From contig CALWNI010000001.1 in the NCBI GenBank assembly GCA_944382775.1, positions 1-56,103 on the forward strand: a stretch of 56,103 nucleotides of DNA, written 5' to 3'. Origin of the DNA: an uncultured Allofournierella sp. GTDB lineage: Bacteria > Bacillota > Clostridia > Oscillospirales > Ruminococcaceae. The notes below the pieces were generated by a model that worked only from the letters and a program-made list of their open reading frames with translations, did not search any database and had not been told where the DNA came from. Below, in pieces: positions 41,705 through 51,338 of the stretch; positions within the stretch are counted from its first letter, which is position 1, and the number at the start of each line of letters is the position of its first letter. The position numbers and the translations under genes were made by a program.

Positions 41705-42910
41705 ATGAAAGAAATTATCATGTGTTATCAGGGCGAAATGGCCCTGAAAGGATTAAACCGTGCCAGCTTTGAGTCGGTGCTGAGCAAATCGCTGCGTTGG
41801 CGTATGAAGGATTTGGGCGACTTTAAGGTTTACAAGGCACAAAGCACCATGTACGTTGAGCCGCAGGACGAGCAGGCACAGAGCAACATGAACGAAGCCT
41901 ACGACCGTGTAAGCAAGGTGTTTGGCTTGGCAGCCTTGAGCCGTGCAGCGGTATGCGAAAAGGATATGGACATCATCAAGGCAACGGCTGAGGAGTACCT
42001 GGGCCAGACCCTGCGAACCATCAAGACCTTTAAGGTAGAGGCGAAGCGTTCGGATAAGTCGTTCCCCTTAAAAAGCCCTGAGCTGTGCCGTGAGCTGGGC
42101 GGATTTTTGTTGAGCAAGCACCCCCATTTGCGGGTAGATGTGCGCAATCCGGATTTGGTGGTTATGGTGGAAGTGCGTGATTTTGGCGCATACGTTCACG
42201 GCCCCAAAGAGCCCGGCGCAGGCGGTTTACCCGTTGGCACCAGCGGCCGTGCCATTACCATGCTGAGCGGCGGCATTGACAGCCCGGTTGCTGCTTGGTA
42301 CATGGCACGCCGTGGCTTGGCATTGCATCACATTCATTTTGCAAGCCCGCCGTACACCTCTCAGGCAGCACAGGATAAGGTAAAAACACTGGCACAGCAG
42401 ATTAGCCCCTATACCGGCAACTGCATTCTGTATGTTGTGCCTTACACCACACCCCAAGAGTACATTCGTGACCATGCGCCAGATGTGCTGTTTACCGTTT
42501 TGATGCGCCGCAGTATGATGCGTATTGCAAACCGCATTGCAAAGGAAATTGACGCAAAAGCATTGATTACCGGCGAAAGCTTGGCACAGGTTGCAAGCCA
42601 GACCTTACATGCGCTGGCATGTACCGATGCTGCGCAGGATTTGCCGGTTCTGCGTCCCCTGATTGGTATGGACAAAAGCGAGATTACCGTGGTAGCCCGT
42701 AAAATCGGTACGTTTGAAACCAGCATTCTGCCCTTTGAGGATTGCTGCACCATCTTTACTCCGCCGCATCCCAAAACCAAGCCCACGCTGGAAGAGATTT
42801 TGGAGGCAGAAGCAGCAATGCCCGGCTTAGCAGAGCTGGAGGAAAAGGCAGCCGCCGAGGTAGAGCGGATTCGCATTGATATGCGTCAAACCGAAGAAGA
42901 CGAGTTTTAA
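41705..42910 (+). CDS. thiI: tRNA 4-thiouridine synthase ThiI
   Basis: A 401-aa enzyme for s4U8 in tRNA. It has an N-terminal ferredoxin-like part (YQGEMALKGLNRASFE), a THUMP domain (about 60-165) and the PP-loop MLSGGIDSPVAAWYM (about 186-200). GESLAQVASQTLHAL and the LRPLIGMDKSEI element fit ThiI. There is no C-terminal rhodanese domain, as usual in Firmicutes, so sulfur must come from a partner such as the upstream desulfurase. AAGGAG precedes ATG. Confidence 0.94.
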   Translation: MKEIIMCYQGEMALKGLNRASFESVLSKSLRWRMKDLGDFKVYKAQSTMYVEPQDEQAQSNMNEAYDRVSKVFGLAALSRAAVCEKDMDIIKATAEEYLGQTLRTIKTFKVEAKRSDKSFPLKSPELCRELGGFLLSKHPHLRVDVRNPDLVVMVEVRDFGAYVHGPKEPGAGGLPVGTSGRAITMLSGGIDSPVAAWYMARRGLALHHIHFASPPYTSQAAQDKVKTLAQQISPYTGNCILYVVPYTTPQEYIRDHAPDVLFTVLMRRSMMRIANRIAKEIDAKALITGESLAQVASQTLHALACTDAAQDLPVLRPLIGMDKSEITVVARKIGTFETSILPFEDCCTIFTPPHPKTKPTLEEILEAEAAMPGLAELEEKAAAEVERIRIDMRQTEEDEF

Positions 42911-42937
42911 TGGATTGCAGTAAATGAGGTGTGTGCA

Positions 42938-44227
42938 TTGAAAGCAGAAATTATCTGTGTGGGAACCGAGTTATTATTGGGCGATATTTTGAATACAAAT
43001 GCACAGTTTTTGGCTAAGGAATTGGCAGCACTGGGCATTACCGTGCATCATCAATGGGTTGTTGGCGACAACGAAAGCCGTTTGGCAGAGTTGGTACAGC
43101 AGGCAATGCAGCGCAGCGACCTTTTGGTGTTTTCGGGCGGCTTAGGCCCCACCGCAGACGATTTGACCAAAGAAACCGTAGCACGCTGTTTTGGTGATAC
43201 TCTGGTGTTGGAGCCGGAGATTTTGCAGCAGATTCAGCAGTATTATGCTTCTACCGGTCGGCACATGCCTCAAAGCAATGAAAAACAAGCCTTGATTCCC
43301 CAACAAGGCGGCTGGTTTGACAATAAAAACGGAACAGCCCCCGGAATTTGGTTTTATCGGCAGGGAAAACGTGCTGTTTTACTGCCCGGGCCACCCAACG
43401 AGTTGTGTCCGCTCTGGCATGAAAAAGTGAAACCGTGGCTGGCAGCGGAACAAAATCAGGCGTTGTATAGTCTGGTGTTGCGTATCACAGGCATTGGCGA
43501 AAGCCATGTGGAAGAGCTGGTTGGTCATTTATTTGAAAATGCCAACCCCACGGCGGCTATTTATGCCAAAACAGGCGAGGTGCATATTCGCATTACCGCA
43601 ATGGCAGAAAATCAGCAGAGGGGCGAGGAAATGTGCCGCGCCTATGCAGAGAAATTCTATGCCCTGTTGGGAAATGCCATCTATGCAGAAAATGACTGCA
43701 CCTTACAGCAGGCGGTGGTGGAAAGCTTGAAAAAACAGGGGCTTACCATTGCAACGGCAGAAAGCTGCACTGGTGGCTTGGTTAGCCAGATGATTACCCA
43801 AGTGGCAGGCGCAAGCGAGGTGTTCGGTTTTGGTTTTTGCACTTATGCCAACCAGGCCAAGCATAAATTGCTGGGCGTAAGTACAGAGTTATTGGACACC
43901 GTAGGCGCGGTGAGCAGTCAGGTTGCTTCGCAAATGGCAACGGGTGCAGCAAAGGTGAGCGGTGCAGATATTGGCGTATCGCTTACCGGCATTGCAGGCC
44001 CGGGCGGTGGAACCGAACAAAAACCGGTGGGGCTGGTATACATTGCCGCATGCAAAGGCGATGATGTGTACGTTGCAAAACTACTGGTGGGCAACCGCAG
44101 CCGAGAAACCGTGCGAACCTGTGCCGCAAAACGTGCGCTGGATATGGCCCGGCGGTTGGCTTTGGGTTTGCCTCTGCCTCATACAAAAAAGTTTTCTGCA
44201 ACCGAGATTGCAGTGTTGGAAGAATAA
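42938..44227 (+). CDS. cinA: CinA: NMN deamidase / competence-damage protein
   Basis: A 429-aa protein. The N-terminal MoCF-like domain has CVGTELLLGDILNTN and FSGGLGPTADDLTKE; the KH-like middle domain is about 178-250; the C-terminal deamidase domain (about 255-415) has TATAESCTGGL with the catalytic Ser and SLTGIAGPGGGT. It hydrolyses NMN for pyridine nucleotide recycling. The start is TTG at 42938, eight bases after TGAGG; a GTG at 42929 overlaps that site. The next gene encodes a diverged copy of its C-terminal half. Confidence 0.93.
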   Translation: MKAEIICVGTELLLGDILNTNAQFLAKELAALGITVHHQWVVGDNESRLAELVQQAMQRSDLLVFSGGLGPTADDLTKETVARCFGDTLVLEPEILQQIQQYYASTGRHMPQSNEKQALIPQQGGWFDNKNGTAPGIWFYRQGKRAVLLPGPPNELCPLWHEKVKPWLAAEQNQALYSLVLRITGIGESHVEELVGHLFENANPTAAIYAKTGEVHIRITAMAENQQRGEEMCRAYAEKFYALLGNAIYAENDCTLQQAVVESLKKQGLTIATAESCTGGLVSQMITQVAGASEVFGFGFCTYANQAKHKLLGVSTELLDTVGAVSSQVASQMATGAAKVSGADIGVSLTGIAGPGGGTEQKPVGLVYIAACKGDDVYVAKLLVGNRSRETVRTCAAKRALDMARRLALGLPLPHTKKFSATEIAVLEE

Positions 44228-44232
44228 AATAG

Positions 44233-47148
44233 ATGGGTGGTGAGAACGTGGAAGAAAATTGCATCATAGCACTGCGACTGTTTGGTCTGCCACAGCAACA
44301 GGTGGAAAGCGTATTGCAGCAGGCAGCGCAAGAGGGATGCCCAGGTTTGCGGCTGTTGAGCAAGCAGGACGAATTTGTGGTGTGTGTGAATGCCAAAGCA
44401 GAAACCAAGCAACAGGCCGAAGAAATTTGTGCCAAGTGGGAAGAATGGTTTCGGCAAGAATTTGGCGAAGCGGTATTCGGTCGGGATGAAGTGGGCTTGC
44501 CCACTGCGGCACTAACTGCCTTGGCACAGCAGCACAAGCTGTTTGTGGCAGCCGATGAGCCCACGGGTCGTATGCTGGAAGAACAGATTGGCCAAGAAGA
44601 GCTGGCACGGGTTGTGTATGACTTTGGATACGAAAGCTATCGGCACCCCAAAAAGTCGCAGCGCATCCGCTCTGCAAATCAAATGGCAAAAAAATACCCC
44701 GGCTGTCCGGTACAGCCTGTAGCAGAAGCCGCCCATGAGGCATTGGCGGCATCCGGGGCAGATTGGGCTGTTAGTTACAGCAAACAAAAGGGCAGCCAAC
44801 CCGCGTTTGTTTTGGTATGCGATGCAAAACGTGTGTGGCTGAAAACACTGGCCCAAAGCGAAGAAATCGATGCACTTGCCATGAACTGGCTGCTGGATAT
44901 GCTGCGTCGTTTGGGGCAGGATTTGCCCATGGAGGAAACCGTGCAAAGCTTTTTGTACGGCAAAGCAGCACCGGAATTGCCCACACTTATCGAGACGGTG
45001 GTAACCGGTTCGGCATGGGCAAGTACAGCACCTGTAACCAAACAGCAGATTGACGCATCGGCTAAGGTGTCAGAAGTGGTACAGGATGCAGCACAAAAAT
45101 TGTTTGATGAACAGGCGGAACTGTCCGAACAGCCGGTAAAGCGAAACGGGTATGCAAGCCGCAAACAGATGGCCTTTTATGCGGCTATGGTTGTGGCAAT
45201 TGCCGCCATTGCAATTCTTGCCTATGAGCTGGTTTTAAGTGTAAAAAACAATAGCTTGGGCAATGTGGGATATGGCACAGCGGACTATGATACCGCAGCC
45301 CGCGATTATCTGCTGGAAGCCCAGAGCAACAATGGACAGGTTGCGGCATATTTGGCACTGCCCAAATTGGGCGGCACACTGATTTATCAACAAGGCGCAG
45401 CCCAGCCTGTGGAAAACACAGCGGTAGTATCGGCGGCACAGGGCGAAAGCATTGCCACCTTTACAAGTAAGATACAGCCGGGGACCCCCCATTCCAATGT
45501 GGTGTTAACCTGCCCTGCCGATGCCATAGAACAATTGGGTAAGTTGGATGAGCAGGAACTTCTCAGCCAAAACAGTGGCTTTACCATTTACACCAATGCC
45601 GATGTATACCGTTATAAAATTGCAGCGGTGTATTATTGGGACCCCAACGAAACCGGTCGAACCGCTTTTGACTTGTATAACTTACAGGATTTAACCAATT
45701 ATCAAGACTTTTTGACCTTTGTGTTGGGAATGAAAGCCCGTAGTTTGTATGACATGCCGGTGGATTTGCAAGACAGCGATTGTTTTGCAACACTGGTGGC
45801 GGATGCCGCCGATGGTTCAGGCAAAAAGCTGGTGATCACCGGCCGTCAACAGCGCGAGGACGAAACCGGCATTCTGTATGGGAAGTTGATTACACAGGCA
45901 GACCAGCCTTTGTTACCCATGGTGGTTTATCAGCAAACACAACAAGACGTACCTTCCATTGAAACCTTACAACAGTACTGGGTGAACTGGTACCTCACAG
46001 GAGGAGCTACCAGCAGCGATGTGCAGGAACAAAGCGGTATGCCGCAGGAGGATAGCGCAGTGCCCGATGTGCAGGAGCTGGAGCCTTCGGATACGGCAGA
46101 ACCCACACAAGAGCCGGATGCATCGGAGCAGCCCCAAGAAAGTGGGCAGCCTAGCGCACAGCCCAGTGCACAACCCAGTGCAACGCCGGGAGTAACGGCC
46201 ACACCAAAGCCGTCGGCAAGTTCTGAAGCATCTTCCGGCAGCAGCGCAACCCAAGCACCCACGGCTACAAAGGCCCCCACAACGGCAGCACCCACAGCGG
46301 CGCCCACCGCAGCACCTACCACTGCCCCAACAACAGCACCTACCCCGACTCCCACACCAAAGCCGGCAGGTGCAACCATCACCGTAACCATGAACGGCGT
46401 GCGGCAGGAAATGGATTTGGTAGAGTGTCTTGCCATGATTGCCCGTGCAGAAATGGGTGCAGGTGCTCCCATTGAGGCGTATAAAGCGCAGATGATTGCA
46501 GCCCATTCTTGGATTTTAAGCCAAGGTGGTGCCCCCAGCGTTACCGGTCGTGAGCCAAACGAAAGCATTCGGCAGGCAGCCCGTGAGGTGGCAAACATCA
46601 TTGTTACTTACAACGGCAAGGTGGCATTTACTCCGTATTTTGCAAGTGCGGCATTCGGAACCAACCCAAGCCAAGAGGTATGGGGTTCCTCTCGTCCGTA
46701 TCTGGTGGCGGTAGAAAGCCCCTATGACCAGCAGTATGCAACTAACTGGAAAAATACCCGTGTGTTCACGGTGGAAGAAGTGGCAACCCGTGCAAGCGAA
46801 AAACTGGGCGAAGACCTGTATGCCTACAGCGAAGACCCTGCCGATTGGATGGGCGATTTGGTGAAAAACTCGTCTGGCTATGTATTAAGCATGCGAATCG
46901 GCAATTCAACCATTACCGGTATGAAATTACAGGAAAATGTATTGGCAGGTTTTTCGGGCCGCGCCATTCGCAGTGCAGCCTTTGATATTTCTTACAACGA
47001 CGGCACATTCAGCATTACCACCTATGGATATGGCCATGGCTGCGGTATGTCGCAGTATGGCGCATGGGGCTATGCAGCAAACGGATGGAGCTATGCACAA
47101 ATATTGGCGCATTATTACCCGGGTACAACCCTTTCTACCATTGGCTAA
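44233..47148 (+). CDS. SpoIID/LytB-domain membrane protein with an N-terminal decayed CinA-like domain
   Basis: A 971-aa protein. Residues 10-235 resemble the KH-like and deamidase parts of the upstream CinA: LRLFGLPQQQVESVL / LRITGIGESHVEELV and ALAASGADWAVSYS / AAKVSGADIGVSLT. The catalytic AESCTGG is ADEPTGR, so it should be inactive. A membrane segment (about 314-335), a 300-residue external domain, a Pro/Thr/Ala/Gln linker (about 605-715) and a SpoIID domain (about 735-965: IARAEMGAGAPIEAYKAQMI, AAFGTNPSQEVWGSS, GYGHGCGMSQYGAWGYA) follow. SpoIID proteins cleave glycan strands lacking stem peptides. A GTG at 44248 with GGTGGTGAG before it is an alternative start. Confidence 0.82.
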   Translation: MGGENVEENCIIALRLFGLPQQQVESVLQQAAQEGCPGLRLLSKQDEFVVCVNAKAETKQQAEEICAKWEEWFRQEFGEAVFGRDEVGLPTAALTALAQQHKLFVAADEPTGRMLEEQIGQEELARVVYDFGYESYRHPKKSQRIRSANQMAKKYPGCPVQPVAEAAHEALAASGADWAVSYSKQKGSQPAFVLVCDAKRVWLKTLAQSEEIDALAMNWLLDMLRRLGQDLPMEETVQSFLYGKAAPELPTLIETVVTGSAWASTAPVTKQQIDASAKVSEVVQDAAQKLFDEQAELSEQPVKRNGYASRKQMAFYAAMVVAIAAIAILAYELVLSVKNNSLGNVGYGTADYDTAARDYLLEAQSNNGQVAAYLALPKLGGTLIYQQGAAQPVENTAVVSAAQGESIATFTSKIQPGTPHSNVVLTCPADAIEQLGKLDEQELLSQNSGFTIYTNADVYRYKIAAVYYWDPNETGRTAFDLYNLQDLTNYQDFLTFVLGMKARSLYDMPVDLQDSDCFATLVADAADGSGKKLVITGRQQREDETGILYGKLITQADQPLLPMVVYQQTQQDVPSIETLQQYWVNWYLTGGATSSDVQEQSGMPQEDSAVPDVQELEPSDTAEPTQEPDASEQPQESGQPSAQPSAQPSATPGVTATPKPSASSEASSGSSATQAPTATKAPTTAAPTAAPTAAPTTAPTTAPTPTPTPKPAGATITVTMNGVRQEMDLVECLAMIARAEMGAGAPIEAYKAQMIAAHSWILSQGGAPSVTGREPNESIRQAAREVANIIVTYNGKVAFTPYFASAAFGTNPSQEVWGSSRPYLVAVESPYDQQYATNWKNTRVFTVEEVATRASEKLGEDLYAYSEDPADWMGDLVKNSSGYVLSMRIGNSTITGMKLQENVLAGFSGRAIRSAAFDISYNDGTFSITTYGYGHGCGMSQYGAWGYAANGWSYAQILAHYYPGTTLSTIG

Positions 47149-47150
47149 CA

Positions 47151-47186
47151 AAGAGAACCCACCCTGTATGGGGTGGGTTCTCTTTT
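47151..47186 (+). terminator. Terminator of the nifS-thiI-cinA-spoIID operon
   Basis: AGAGAACCCACCC / GGGTGGGTTCTCT with a 6-base loop and TTTT. The rest of the gap to 47460 is AT-rich without genes. Confidence 0.9.
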
Positions 47187-47332
47187 GCTATATTTGGAAA
47201 AAATGGTGTTTGATTGCTGTTTTAAAATCAAAAAATTGTTAAAAAGATTAAAAAAAACAATAAAGTATGTATTAGGTTTATGATTTAAGGCAAAAATCAC
47301 ACAAAATACTCCCAAAAAGTGCATGTTTGGGG

Positions 47333-47338
47333 TATAAT
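47333..47338 (+). promoter_or_regulatory. Candidate -10 box of the LCP gene
   Basis: A perfect TATAAT, 122 bases before the ATG; no convincing -35 at 16-18 bp. Confidence 0.4.
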
Positions 47339-47460
47339 ATGCGTTGTAACTTTTTTGATATCTTTTCGATGAGATACATACATCTACTTGCTTTTATGAC
47401 ATATTATTTGAGAACATCAACGGTCAAAAAAGAAGAGAACAGAAAGAAGAGGGCAGCCTT

Positions 47461-48627
47461 ATGGAAAAACCGGGTAAAAAACGACTGCTGAAAATTATTG
47501 GTATTATTTTAGCCGTGATTATTTTGGCAAGCTGCGGAACTGCAGCATTCTTTTACAGCCAAATTGCAGGGGTATTTGATGAGGGCGATGCAGGCACCTT
47601 AAATCAAGAAACCGAAGATGCAGAGGAATTGAACATTGAAAGCGGCGGCGATCGGTTCTATAACCTGCTGTTGTTGGGCATTGATTACGATGCCGATGAT
47701 GACGGACGTGACTATGCCAACGGCAAAGGCATGACAGACGTAATTTTGTACCTGCAAATCGACCGTCAAAATTATACCATTAACGCATTCCAGATTCCCC
47801 GCGACAGTTACACCGGCGAGGATATCGGTGACGGCATTCAAACCCAAACAGGCAAAATTAACGAAGTATTTGCCAATGGTCCCGACCAGGAAAACAAAAT
47901 CAACAACATTGCCAACAAAATTTACGATATGTTTAAGTTGCCGGTTGATGACTACATTACCATTGATATGAAGGCATTTAAAACCATGCTGAATACCATG
48001 GGCGGCATTGAAATGTATGTACCTTGGGATATTGTTACCGTGGATAAAGAAACCGGTAAGGAAGATTTGGTGTGCAAACAAGGCTTGCACCGAATCAGCG
48101 GCGATACCGCGGAGCTGATTTTGCGCAACCGCAATTACAGCACCGCAGACTATAAGCGGCTGGAAACCCAGCAGTATTTCTATGCAGCGTTGGTGAAAAG
48201 CCTGCTCAATGATTACACCTTAGCCGATTATTACAATACCTGTAAGGTGGTTGCCCATTATATCAATACCAGCTTAGACATCACTGAAATTTGGGGCTTG
48301 TACGCCACCATGTTAAAGGTACAGCCGGAAAATATTTATATCGTGCGTGCACCCGGCGGTTCGGCGCACATTAACGGTCATCAATGGGTTTATTACATTG
48401 ACCGTGACAGCTGTGCTGATATTTTAAATGAGCATTTCCGCAGCCAGGAAAATCCTGTTTCGGCAGAGAATTTAGGTTTAACCACAGGTCAAACCTACTT
48501 GTACGGCATGAACATTGACCCAGGCCGCACCATGGGCGATGTAATGCAGGAATCCGAGCAGGGAGAAGCAGAACTGGAGCAGCAAGCAGAATCCGCAGCT
48601 TCTGCATCCGAAGAGAACGCAGCATAA
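47461..48627 (+). CDS. LytR-CpsA-Psr (LCP) family cell-wall glycopolymer ligase
   Basis: A 388-aa protein with a basic N-terminus and membrane anchor (about 9-31), then the LCP domain: NLLLLGIDYD, TDVILYLQID, AFQIPRDSY with the catalytic-site Arg, GKINEVFANG and the C-terminal LRNRNYSTADYKRLETQQ. These motifs bind polyprenyl pyrophosphate and transfer teichoic-acid-like polymers to peptidoglycan. A Glu/Ala/Ser-rich tail (about 360-388) is probably disordered. AAGAGGGCAGCC precedes ATG. Confidence 0.9.
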   Translation: MEKPGKKRLLKIIGIILAVIILASCGTAAFFYSQIAGVFDEGDAGTLNQETEDAEELNIESGGDRFYNLLLLGIDYDADDDGRDYANGKGMTDVILYLQIDRQNYTINAFQIPRDSYTGEDIGDGIQTQTGKINEVFANGPDQENKINNIANKIYDMFKLPVDDYITIDMKAFKTMLNTMGGIEMYVPWDIVTVDKETGKEDLVCKQGLHRISGDTAELILRNRNYSTADYKRLETQQYFYAALVKSLLNDYTLADYYNTCKVVAHYINTSLDITEIWGLYATMLKVQPENIYIVRAPGGSAHINGHQWVYYIDRDSCADILNEHFRSQENPVSAENLGLTTGQTYLYGMNIDPGRTMGDVMQESEQGEAELEQQAESAASASEENAA

Positions 48628-48628
48628 T

Positions 48629-48665
48629 AAAAAGCCAGTACTTCAACCGAAGTACTGGCTTTTTT
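48629..48665. terminator. Bidirectional terminator between the LCP and anti-sigma genes
   Basis: AAAAGCCAGTACTTC / GAAGTACTGGCTTTTTT, a perfect 14-bp stem serving both converging genes. Confidence 0.92.
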
Positions 48666-48667
48666 GT

Positions 48668-50188
48668 TTAGTCGTCGTGGTCCTGTTCAAATTTTAAGAT
48701 GCTGCCATCTTGTGCATTTACTTCATATTCGTATTCCATTCCGTTGGCTTTAAACTCAACGGAATAGTAGGCAGGCTGCTTGTGCAGTTTGTTGTCAATA
48801 TCCAAATCATAAATTTCACTTTGTGATACACCTGCATGGGCAAGCGCAGCAGCAAGAGCAGCGTTCTGACCGATTGTGTTGGCAGGGGTGCTGGTTGTGT
48901 TACCGGAATTGTTGGAGCTGTTTTGCCCGTGAATTTCTTGCTTAATAATCTGGCCGTTGTTGGCATTAACTGCATAGAAATATTGCGTGTTGTTAACCCA
49001 GAATTTTACCTTGTAAATGGTTTGTCCGTCGTCACGGTCGGGAATAACCACCATGCCGTCTACTTGATCCTGTGTGAGGCCGGCAGCTTGCAGGGCAATT
49101 GTGGTTGCCTCGGCTTCGCTTACGGTTGCAGCAGTGGTATCACTGGGAGTAGTGGTAGCGGTAGAATTACTTGGTGTATTCACAGTACTGCTTGCAGAAA
49201 TATCAGCGTTGGCTTTGCTCTTTTGGCTCTTCTTTAAAACAGCACCGGATGTGGCATCAATGTCGTATTCGTATTCCACGCCATTGGCCCAAAATTCTAC
49301 CTCATAGGCCATGATACCGTCGTCCAAATCGAATTCTACCACATCAAAGGTGGCAGCATCTGCCGATACACCTGCATCAGCCAGTGCAGCGGATTTTGCG
49401 GCTTCGGTGCCAATATAGGAACCATCGCTTGCGGAACCAATCGAGGTTACATTGGCAATGCCATTGCCTTGGTTGGAGGCCAGCAAATTCAAATCGTTAA
49501 CACTTTTGTTGGCCAGTTCGTCAAAGGTCAGGGTCGGATTTTCGGCAAGAATGGAATCAATCAGCTGTGCCTTGCCCAAAGAAATGGCGTATTGTTCGGC
49601 CTTTTGGGTCAGTTCCTGTGTTTTTTGCACAGTTTGGCTCAAAATGGCACCATTCACCGAGCTGGACTGCATGACACTGTTTACGGTTTCGGTTAGCTCG
49701 GTTTGCAATTGAGCGGCACGGGTGGCATCATCATCTTCAACGGTAATCAAAATTGAGTTTGCAAGCTCATCAATATAGCCGTTTTTCAAAAGAGAACCCA
49801 TGAGGGCGTTTACAGCAACATCCAGCGTGGTGCCCTTTAAATCCATGTCGGCTAAAATAATGTTTGCATCGTCATTTAGGGGGGTTGCTTTTAAAACCCG
49901 TTCTTTGTTGTTTAAGGTTAGTTCAATGCTGGGGTTTACGTCCAGCGATACAATGGATGCAACGGATTGCAGCTGGTGATAAGCATATCCGCCAAATCCG
50001 GCAATGCCCACCATAAGGCAGGCGGCCGCTGCGGCGGCAAAGATTAAGGGGCGTTTAGATTTGTTTGGTGTCATAGGAAAGACGACTCCTTTCTGTGATT
50101 CACATTTTGCAAGGATTTGCTCAAACTGCTGCGGTGCGGCATGTTCAAGCGCAGTGCGAAGCATTTCTTCGGGACGATTTTGTTTCAT
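48668..50188 (-). CDS. RsgI-like anti-sigma protein with three PepSY domains
   Basis: A 506-aa protein. The cytoplasmic N-terminus (1-46) should bind the sigma factor; a membrane segment lies at 47-68; the SIVSLDVNPSIELTLNNKE segment (78-96) is the conserved start of the RsgI periplasmic region. Three PepSY repeats follow (about 259-321, 356-417 and 439-501) with the shared pattern (V/Y)EF(W/K)ANG(V/M)EYEY. Ser/Thr-rich linkers separate them. The gene overlaps the sigma gene by ATGA. In RsgI proteins the outer domain senses an external ligand or stress; PepSY domains replace the carbohydrate-binding modules known from cellulolytic Clostridia. Confidence 0.83.
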   Translation of the reverse strand: MKQNRPEEMLRTALEHAAPQQFEQILAKCESQKGVVFPMTPNKSKRPLIFAAAAAACLMVGIAGFGGYAYHQLQSVASIVSLDVNPSIELTLNNKERVLKATPLNDDANIILADMDLKGTTLDVAVNALMGSLLKNGYIDELANSILITVEDDDATRAAQLQTELTETVNSVMQSSSVNGAILSQTVQKTQELTQKAEQYAISLGKAQLIDSILAENPTLTFDELANKSVNDLNLLASNQGNGIANVTSIGSASDGSYIGTEAAKSAALADAGVSADAATFDVVEFDLDDGIMAYEVEFWANGVEYEYDIDATSGAVLKKSQKSKANADISASSTVNTPSNSTATTTPSDTTAATVSEAEATTIALQAAGLTQDQVDGMVVIPDRDDGQTIYKVKFWVNNTQYFYAVNANNGQIIKQEIHGQNSSNNSGNTTSTPANTIGQNAALAAALAHAGVSQSEIYDLDIDNKLHKQPAYYSVEFKANGMEYEYEVNAQDGSILKFEQDHDD

Positions 50189-50766
50189 TGGTTCTCATCT
50201 CCTTGCAGTGTGTTTTTTAACTTTTTCAGAGCCCTATGATATTTGGAAAGCACGGTTGCCAAAGGCAATTCCAGTAAATCAGCAATTTCTCGATGCTTTA
50301 AGCCGGACACCGCATGAAGCAGAATAATGCGGCGTTCCTGGTCAGACAATACACCAAAAGCAGCAGTAAGCACGGCTCGGTCTTCGGTGGTAAGGTGCGG
50401 CGATTCTATGGCGAGGGATTCCCACACATCTTGCGGCAGATCTTGCAAATGATTTTGCTTGCGAATTCGCATCAAAGAAAGATTGCGTGCAATGGTCAAA
50501 ATCCATGCCATTGGTTTGCCGTGGTGCTGATACCGATGTGCGTTGTGCCAAATCTGAACAAAGGTATCTTGGGCAATGTCCTCGGCTTCGGCACTGTTTT
50601 TCAGATAAGAAAGCGCAAGGCCGTAAACAGCAGGGTTGGTGCGCTGATAAAGCAGAGCAAACGCATCTTGTTCGCCGTTCGCAGTACGGTCAATAAGAGC
50701 ATCCAGCTCGTGGGCAGGGTTGCAACGAGCTGCCTGATTGGCCATAGTGCTTAGTACAAATATCAT
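50185..50766 (-). CDS. ECF-type RNA polymerase sigma factor
   Basis: A 193-aa sigma-70 family protein with region 2 (about 28-95: ALLYQRTNPAVYGLALSYLK, AEDIAQDTFVQIW, and PMAWILTIARNLSL) and region 4 (about 125-185: LSDQERRIILLHAVSGLKHR, EIADLLELPLATVLSKYHRA). Region 3 is absent, as in ECF factors. The start at 50766 has AGGAGC nine bases before. The ATGA overlap with the anti-sigma gene gives equal expression. Targets cannot be told. Confidence 0.92.
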   Translation of the reverse strand: MIFVLSTMANQAARCNPAHELDALIDRTANGEQDAFALLYQRTNPAVYGLALSYLKNSAEAEDIAQDTFVQIWHNAHRYQHHGKPMAWILTIARNLSLMRIRKQNHLQDLPQDVWESLAIESPHLTTEDRAVLTAAFGVLSDQERRIILLHAVSGLKHREIADLLELPLATVLSKYHRALKKLKNTLQGDENQ

Positions 50767-50850
50767 AGTAATAAGCTCCTGTCATTTAGGTAATGTATCA
50801 GAATAAGATTTTATTGCACAGAAAGAAAAATTTTTTTATATACTGGTTTG

Positions 50851-50879
50851 ATTATAGTATGCCTTCACCCGAATAACAA
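50851..50879 (-). promoter_or_regulatory. Promoter of the sigma/anti-sigma operon
   Basis: Minus strand TTGTTA (50879-50874), 17-bp spacer, perfect TATAAT (50856-50851). It is a housekeeping-type promoter, so the operon does not depend only on its own sigma factor. Confidence 0.75.
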
Positions 50880-50894
50880 GGTTCGATGAAAAAC

Positions 50895-50929
50895 AAAAAA
50901 GAGTTGGCAAAATTGCCAACTCTTTTTTT
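50895..50929 (-). terminator. Terminator of the ATP synthase operon
   Basis: AAAAAAGAGTTGGCAA / TTGCCAACTCTTTTTTT, perfect stem with a two-base loop, nine bases after the atpC stop. Confidence 0.92.
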
Positions 50930-50937
50930 GTTGATTA

Positions 50938-51338
50938 TTAACGACGTCCGGTAACTTTTAGACGAGCCATAGCACGGGCCAGCGCAGCCTTAGAATAATA
51001 GTATTCTTCAATGCTCTTCTTTTGGCGCATACGTTCCTCGGCACGCTCTTTGGCTTCCTGAGCACGCTTTGCGTCAATTTCATCGGGATTTTCGGCTGTG
51101 CTTACCAACACAATGGCACGTTCGGGCATGATTTCTACAAAGCCTTGGCCAATTGCAGCAACACGCCATTCACCATCTACCTTAAAACGCAGCTCGCCGG
51201 GTTCCATGGCGGTAACCGCAGGCTCGTGGCCGGGTTGTACACCATACAAACCATCAATGGCAGGCAGAATCAGTTCTTCTGCCGGGCCAATATAAAACTG
51301 ACGTTCCGGTGTGATGATTTCTAAGAAAAAAGTAGCCA

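Noticed and set aside
45930-46601. Minus-strand frame of 223 codons with Gly/Ala/Val repeats
   Set aside because: It is the antisense of the Pro/Thr/Ala linker of the SpoIID-like protein; no ribosome site and no family match.
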